From Kangiella sp. (GTDB lineage Bacteria > Pseudomonadota > Gammaproteobacteria > Enterobacterales > Kangiellaceae): a stretch of DNA of 9,488 bases. The stretch spans positions 1-9,488 of the forward strand of contig JAPHRL010000237.1 of NCBI GenBank assembly GCA_026195755.1, in the 5' to 3' direction. This document shows positions 6,077 to 9,488 of the stretch, piece by piece. The translations under genes and the position numbers were made by a program. Under the pieces are notes generated by a model. It was not told the origin of the DNA. It saw nothing but the letters and a program-made list of their open reading frames with translations, and made no database searches. Positions within the stretch are counted from its first letter, which is position 1, and each line of letters opens with the position of its first letter.

Positions 6077-6976
6077 TTAAAAACGATTTCGTAAAGCTTC
6101 GATTCGCTTATCTAATGGCGGATGCGACAAGAATAAACTGCCGAACTTTTCCTGGAACGAACCTGTACGACCATTTTTCAAACCGAATGCAGTGAAAGTT
6201 TCACCCATATCCGATGGCATATCATATTCAACTTTAAGCTTTTCTAGCGCTGAAATCATGGCGCCGGTACCCGCCAATTGCGCACCCGCTTCATCCGCTC
6301 GGAACTCACGACGACGCGAGAACCACATCACAATGGTGCTGGCCAAAATGGTCAGAATGACTTGTGCCACCATCACTGATATGAAATAGCCAATACCAAA
6401 TCCACGTTCATTCTTCAAAATCACGCGATCAACAAAATGACCAATCACTCGTGAGAAGAACAAAACAAAGGTATTCACCACACCTTGAATCAAGGTCAAT
6501 GTAATCATGTCGCCATTGGCAACGTGGCCAATTTCATGAGCTAACACCGCTCGTACTTCATCACGGTTCATGCGTTGCATCAAACCCTGACTGACGGCAA
6601 CCAAGGCTTTGTTTTTGTTCCAGCCGGTAGCAAAAGCATTCGACTGCGGAGAAGGGAAAATCCCGACTTCAGGCATACCGACTTTAGCATCACGCGCCAA
6701 ATCGGAGACCGTATTGATTAGCCATTGCTCAGTTTCATTAGTAGGCTTATCAATCACTTTCACATGCATGAAACGCTTGGCCATCCACTTCGACATTAGC
6801 AGGGAAACAAAAGAACCGCCAACACCGAAAATACCGCAGAAAATTAATAATGCTGTCAGATTAAGATCGACACCGTTCTCAGCCATAAGACTGTTAAAGC
6901 CGATGAGGTTTAGCACCACACCTGCCAATATCAAGACGGCAAAGTTAGTTAAAATAAATAAACCAATTCGTAACAT
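6077..6976 (-). CDS. htpX: Membrane protease HtpX (M48B zinc metallopeptidase)
   Basis: HtpX is an inner-membrane zinc endopeptidase involved in quality control of misfolded membrane proteins alongside FtsH. The zinc site is clear: HEIGH at residues 147-151, and the third ligand Glu224 within RRREFRADEAGA. Hydrophobic segments at about 3-25 and 42-62 form the N-terminal membrane hairpin, with two more at about 160-180 and 195-218. The C-terminal FLSHPPLDKRIEAL is typical. I place the start at ATG 6976, where MLRIGLFILTNFAVL aligns with HtpX N-termini and GGAG lies 6 bases upstream. A longer reading from GTG 7018 adds 14 unlike residues and would overlap the leader. Length is 299 (E. coli 293). 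It has its own upstream region with a heat-shock-like promoter, although the operon above it has no clear terminator. Confidence 0.97.
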   Translation of the reverse strand: MLRIGLFILTNFAVLILAGVVLNLIGFNSLMAENGVDLNLTALLIFCGIFGVGGSFVSLLMSKWMAKRFMHVKVIDKPTNETEQWLINTVSDLARDAKVGMPEVGIFPSPQSNAFATGWNKNKALVAVSQGLMQRMNRDEVRAVLAHEIGHVANGDMITLTLIQGVVNTFVLFFSRVIGHFVDRVILKNERGFGIGYFISVMVAQVILTILASTIVMWFSRRREFRADEAGAQLAGTGAMISALEKLKVEYDMPSDMGETFTAFGLKNGRTGSFQEKFGSLFLSHPPLDKRIEALRNRF

Positions 6977-6980
6977 GTGT

Positions 6981-7012
6981 TTCTCCGTAAAGTCATACCG
7001 CTCAAATTGAGC
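6981..7012 (-). promoter_or_regulatory. htpX leader: Shine-Dalgarno, half-palindrome and dyad
   Basis: On the minus strand GGAGAA (6981-6986) sits 6 bases before the htpX ATG and decides the start. Just upstream is GCGGTATGAC (6992-7001), exactly one half plus one base of the palindrome at 6047-6064, and then GCTC-AAATT-GAGC (7000-7012), a small dyad able to form a 4-bp hairpin. Confidence 0.5.
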
Positions 7013-7030
7013 ACGCACTAATGACTACTA

Positions 7031-7057
7031 TATTGGGGTTTTGTGCCAATCTACAAG
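7031..7057 (-). promoter_or_regulatory. Candidate heat-shock (sigma-32-like) promoter for htpX
   Basis: On the minus strand, CTTGTAG (7051-7057) is followed by a 12-base spacer and CCCCAATA (7031-7038). The known RpoH consensus is CTTGAAA, 11-16 bases, CCCCATNT. The -35 differs at two of seven positions and the -10 keeps CCCCA. The start would be near 7024, giving a leader of about 48 bases. E. coli htpX is known to be in the heat-shock and Cpx regulons. TATAGT overlapping the -10 could alternatively be a sigma-70 box but has no good -35. Confidence 0.5.
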
Positions 7058-7103
7058 TCAATTTCGAGTCAGAAAACCATTAAATTTGTAACTAAGTATA
7101 AGC

Positions 7104-7208
7104 CTATAACAAGTAATTAAAGATCAATAATTTAATCAGCCAATATAAGCCTAAGGCTATGACAATAATGACTATAATCAGTTTACTGTTTGGTTTGAGT
7201 TTTGCCAT
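7104..7208 (-). CDS. Small single-span membrane protein (34 aa), hypothetical
   Basis: An ORF of 34 codons begins with MAKLKPNSK, then a strongly hydrophobic stretch LIIVIIVIALGLYWLIKLL (about residues 10-28), and ends FNYLL. This is a basic N-terminus followed by one transmembrane helix, suggesting N-in topology. It starts 9 bases after the PepSY stop codon and lies in the same reading frame (TGA, three codons, ATG), so it could be translated by re-initiation. The Shine-Dalgarno (GAG in AACGAGC) is weak. I do not recognise a family. It could be a genuine small membrane subunit, the detached tail of a longer PepSY protein, or chance; the clean hydrophobic pattern favours a real product. Confidence 0.5.
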   Translation of the reverse strand: MAKLKPNSKLIIVIIVIALGLYWLIKLLIFNYLL

Positions 7209-7217
7209 ATGCTCGTT

Positions 7218-7931
7218 TCAGGCCTTACGAGGATTAGCTCGTTTCGGCTTTAAGAACACCATCTTAATGACCAGATACAGGCCACTTAAGGTCATAAACA
7301 AGGCTAATAAAGCAGCGAACACTACCAATGGATGATTGAAGTCAGTGCGGTTTTTGTAATCCATGATGTGCAGCATCCAGAAGAAATCGAACACTCGCCA
7401 GGTATCATTGCGACGGGCAACCACTTCTCCGTTTTGTGGCGAGATATAAACACGGGTATTATCGCTGTCATTGAATTGAGCCTGCCAGATGGGTAAGCCT
7501 TTACCACGCACCTCGCCAAGCTCCTCAGACAATAAGGTAAGCTCCGCCAGCTCACCTTCGCCGCTAAAGTCTGCCAGCGCTACTTGTCGAGCCAGAGACT
7601 CATCCAACGGCGAAAGTTTCTGCCCGGTGGTTGCGTCAACAATCGCTTGCTGTTCTTGATTGGTTGCAACCCACACCGGTTTCCCCAATACCCCCTTTAA
7701 AGTGATGCTTTCAGGCGCGAAATCTATTTGTTGTAGTGCCTGATTGGCAGTAATGGTTACTCGCTCGTTCAAACTGAAGGCAGCGGGTTTTGCCATAGTA
7801 TGCTCGCCACGCACTTCTTCGATATCGAAGAACGTCATAACGAAGCCACCAGCGGCCCAGAACAATACCTGGATACCAATAATCAAACCAAGCCATTTAT
7901 GGAATTTACGGAAGAAAACAATCGGTTTCAT
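7218..7931 (-). CDS. PepSY-associated transmembrane helix protein
   Basis: The 237-residue product has the PepSY_TM arrangement. An N-terminal RKFHKWLGL motif leads into a membrane helix (about 12-34, ending GGFVMTFFDIEEVRGEH). A periplasmic region of about 160 residues holds two PepSY-like stretches (about 60-105 and 140-175, the second reading RVYISPQNGEVVARRNDTWRV split by its turn). A C-terminal helix (about 203-225) is preceded by DFFWMLHIMDY and NHPLVV. His11, His188 and His200 lie at membrane boundaries. Larger PepSY_TM proteins such as FoxB bind haem through helix histidines and reduce ferric siderophores, but this shorter form has only two helices, so a redox role is inference. It starts 25 bases after yjbQ and is followed at once by the 34-aa membrane ORF. 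No strong Shine-Dalgarno is seen. Confidence 0.88.
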   Translation of the reverse strand: MKPIVFFRKFHKWLGLIIGIQVLFWAAGGFVMTFFDIEEVRGEHTMAKPAAFSLNERVTITANQALQQIDFAPESITLKGVLGKPVWVATNQEQQAIVDATTGQKLSPLDESLARQVALADFSGEGELAELTLLSEELGEVRGKGLPIWQAQFNDSDNTRVYISPQNGEVVARRNDTWRVFDFFWMLHIMDYKNRTDFNHPLVVFAALLALFMTLSGLYLVIKMVFLKPKRANPRKA

Positions 7932-7956
7932 AATGAATCACTTTTAAAGAAGAAAT

Positions 7957-8370
7957 TTAATCACTGATATGGATAACCAGCTGTCGATTATGACTACCGT
8001 GTCTGTGTTCCCAAAGGTAAGTACCCTGCCAGGTTCCAAGTGCAAGTTTTCCATCAACAATTGGAATACTTAAAGTCGTAGCGGTTAACGCTGCTTTGAT
8101 GTGCGCAGGCATATCGTCCGCGCCTTCGTAGATGTGAGTATAAAGAGGATCATTTTCAGGAACCAGCCGATTAAGCCAATGTTCTAGATCGCGCTGAGCA
8201 CTCGGATCAGCATTTTCCTGAATTAAAAGGCTGCATGAAGTATGACGCACAAAAATATGACAGATACCCACTGTCTTGCCAGATTTACTCACCAGTTGCC
8301 CTAGTTCAGGAGTAAATTCTTGCAGGCCCTGCCCCTGTGTTTTAACGATTAAGGTTTCTGAAAAGCTCAT
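7957..8370 (-). CDS. yjbQ: YjbQ/UPF0047 family protein (secondary thiamine-phosphate synthase activity)
   Basis: The 137-residue protein is of normal length for YjbQ (E. coli 138). Family signatures are complete: HIFVRHTSCSLLIQENADPS (38-57) with His43, Thr44, Ser45 and Ser47; DDMPAHIKAAL (85-95); and LGTWQGTYLWEHR (111-123) with the C-terminal histidine cluster. YjbQ proteins form compact trimers and show weak thiamine-phosphate synthase activity when overproduced; their true cellular role is unsettled. The start codon comes one base after the alr stop (TAATATG), with no evident Shine-Dalgarno, so translation is probably coupled to alr. It is the second gene of the alr-yjbQ-PepSY run. Confidence 0.95.
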   Translation of the reverse strand: MSFSETLIVKTQGQGLQEFTPELGQLVSKSGKTVGICHIFVRHTSCSLLIQENADPSAQRDLEHWLNRLVPENDPLYTHIYEGADDMPAHIKAALTATTLSIPIVDGKLALGTWQGTYLWEHRHGSHNRQLVIHISD

Positions 8371-8371
8371 A

Positions 8372-9466
8372 TTACATTTCGTTTGATTTATTTTTATAGT
8401 AAAAGCGCACTCGTCGCGTTACCCCGCAAAATAGAGTGTAGGGAATAGTATCGGCAAACGGTGCAACGCTTTCAGCGGGTAATTCTTTACCCCAAAGCAC
8501 AACCCGATCACCCACAGCATCCTGACAATCAGGCCCCAAATCCACCGCCAACATATCCATCGACACTCGCCCCACCAAAGGCACAATACGCCCATTTAAC
8601 CAAACCGGTGTACTGTTTCTGGCATGACGCGGATACCCATCTCCATAGCCAATTGCTACAAGTCCTAAATTGGTGTCTCGATCTGCAAACCAATGACGGC
8701 CATAACCTGTGGACTCACCTTTCTTTATTGGCTTAATAGCCAAAACTTGCGACTCCAACGACATCACGGGTTTTAAGCCATATTCCGATGCATCGTTATC
8801 AATCAATGGCGAACACCCGTAAAGCAATAAGCCCGGACGTACCCAATCATAATGGGCGCCTTTCTGCGTTAAGATACCGGCCGAATTGGCCATCGATTTT
8901 TCAGTGGCAATATTCTTAGTGGCTTGATCAAAAGCTTCTAATTGAGTGGTCGAAAATTCATCTTCTGGATCGTCTGCTGAAGCGAAATGCGACATTAATC
9001 GAATCGGGTTTGCCAATGAAGGAATCTTGGATAAAGTCGATTCAATTAACGCCAAGTCCTGCAAAGCAAAACCCAGGCGATTCATGCCCGAATCCAGCTT
9101 AACCCAGACTTGGATTTTTTTGTCAGTGCTGAAGTTTTGTAGAGCTTCGATTTGTGGCCAATGATGCAACACAACTTGTAAATCATGCTCCACCACCAAC
9201 TCTAAATCTTTGGCATTGAATATGCCTTCGAGTAACAGAATCGGTGTCTTAATCTCTGCTTTGCGCAGCAACAGAGCTTCTTGTACGGTTGCTACCGCAA
9301 ACATGTCAGCACCATCCGTCAGCGCCTTAGCAACTTGTACCAGGCCATGCCCATAAGCGTCGGCTTTGACCACCGCCATCACACGACTACCACTGGCAAT
9401 CGTTTTAATCGTATTCAGGTTATGGCGCAGTGCCGCCAGATCGATAATCGCTTTGGTTGAGCGCAT
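8372..9466 (-). CDS. alr: Alanine racemase
   Basis: This PLP enzyme interconverts L- and D-alanine and supplies D-alanine for peptidoglycan. The N-terminal barrel carries VMAVVKADAYGHG (29-41) with the PLP-binding Lys34, followed by KLDSGMNRLGF (123-133) with the PLP-interacting Arg130. The C-terminal beta domain has GYGRHWFA (254-261), IGYGDGYPR (272-280) with the second catalytic base Tyr274, and VPLVGRVSMDMLAVDLG (295-311). It ends CGVTRRVRFYY. Length 364 is typical (about 360). The ATG is supported by AGAGG (9474-9478) seven bases upstream. In related bacteria alr commonly follows dnaB, so its promoter may lie beyond the right edge. It could be either the biosynthetic (alr) or catabolic (dadX) type; lack of a neighbouring dadA favours the biosynthetic role. 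Confidence 0.97.
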   Translation of the reverse strand: MRSTKAIIDLAALRHNLNTIKTIASGSRVMAVVKADAYGHGLVQVAKALTDGADMFAVATVQEALLLRKAEIKTPILLLEGIFNAKDLELVVEHDLQVVLHHWPQIEALQNFSTDKKIQVWVKLDSGMNRLGFALQDLALIESTLSKIPSLANPIRLMSHFASADDPEDEFSTTQLEAFDQATKNIATEKSMANSAGILTQKGAHYDWVRPGLLLYGCSPLIDNDASEYGLKPVMSLESQVLAIKPIKKGESTGYGRHWFADRDTNLGLVAIGYGDGYPRHARNSTPVWLNGRIVPLVGRVSMDMLAVDLGPDCQDAVGDRVVLWGKELPAESVAPFADTIPYTLFCGVTRRVRFYYKNKSNEM

Positions 9467-9473
9467 AAAAATG

Positions 9474-9478
9474 CCTCT
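9474..9478 (-). promoter_or_regulatory. Ribosome binding site of alr
   Basis: AGAGG on the minus strand lies 7 bases before the ATG at 9466, a good spacing that fixes the start. The remaining 10 bases to the window edge show no promoter. Confidence 0.7.
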
Positions 9479-9488
9479 CTGTTAATAA

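Noticed and set aside
6609..7010. 133-codon plus-strand ORF opposite htpX
   Set aside because: Antisense shadow of htpX without a ribosome binding site or family resemblance.
6977..7018. Longer htpX reading from a GTG at 7018 (14 extra residues)
   Set aside because: The ATG at 6976 has a well-spaced GGAG and matches the usual HtpX N-terminus; the added residues are charged and would follow the predicted transcript start by only a few bases.
7097..7153. Direct repeat TATAAGCCTA at 7097-7106 and 7144-7153
   Set aside because: Only 10 AT-rich bases, and one copy lies inside and the other at the end of the small hydrophobic ORF; likely chance.
1..9488. CRISPR arrays, tRNA/rRNA genes, transposase genes, phage or defence genes
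   Set aside because: No regularly spaced direct repeats, no tRNA-like cloverleaf or rRNA sequence, and no transposase, integrase, nuclease or toxin-antitoxin-like proteins were seen on either strand.

Overview
The window looks like chromosomal housekeeping DNA from a Gram-negative, probably marine gammaproteobacterium of moderate GC. Supporting this are an outer-membrane phospholipase A (PldA), a DUF2799 lipoprotein, DusA, HtpX with its HEIGH motif, and an Alr-YjbQ pair. The mix is reminiscent of Kangiella-like Oceanospirillales, but that genus-level guess is inference. There is no sign of phage, plasmid, insertion sequence, CRISPR array, tRNA or rRNA. No non-coding gap exceeds about 250 bases.

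Left part (1-5103). The 3' portion of an M20-family metallopeptidase gene enters from the left edge on the + strand. A cluster of inverted-repeat elements follows (about 979-1164). Four minus-strand genes come next, in transcription order from high to low coordinates: dusA (tRNA dihydrouridine synthase); a membrane-anchored protein of unknown function whose start overlaps the end of dusA by 29 bases; a membrane-anchored SRPBCC-fold protein; and pldA with an unusual long acidic N-terminal extension. pldA and the SRPBCC gene probably have their own promoters.

Middle (5104-6076). A divergent intergenic region carries promoter candidates in both directions and drives a plus-strand DUF2799 lipoprotein whose leader can form alternative hairpins around its Shine-Dalgarno sequence. 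After it comes a dense 251-base intergenic region holding a palindrome, a strong intrinsic terminator, a second copy of the inverted-repeat element, and a second, 18-bp palindrome that probably terminates htpX.

Right part (6077-9488). All genes are on the minus strand. alr (alanine racemase), yjbQ, a PepSY/TM protein and a 34-residue single-helix ORF are tightly packed and probably form one operon, entering from upstream beyond the right edge. htpX lies downstream of them with its own start, a good Shine-Dalgarno sequence, and a candidate heat-shock (sigma-32-like) promoter.

The genes share no single pathway. The common theme is envelope maintenance (PldA, HtpX, the lipoprotein, PepSY, two membrane-anchored proteins, and Alr for peptidoglycan precursors) next to tRNA modification and small-molecule metabolism. 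I did not find a convincing undescribed multi-gene system. The best leads are the repeat families, the 34-aa ORF that continues the PepSY frame after its stop, the htpX regulatory region, and the unknown gene overlapping dusA.
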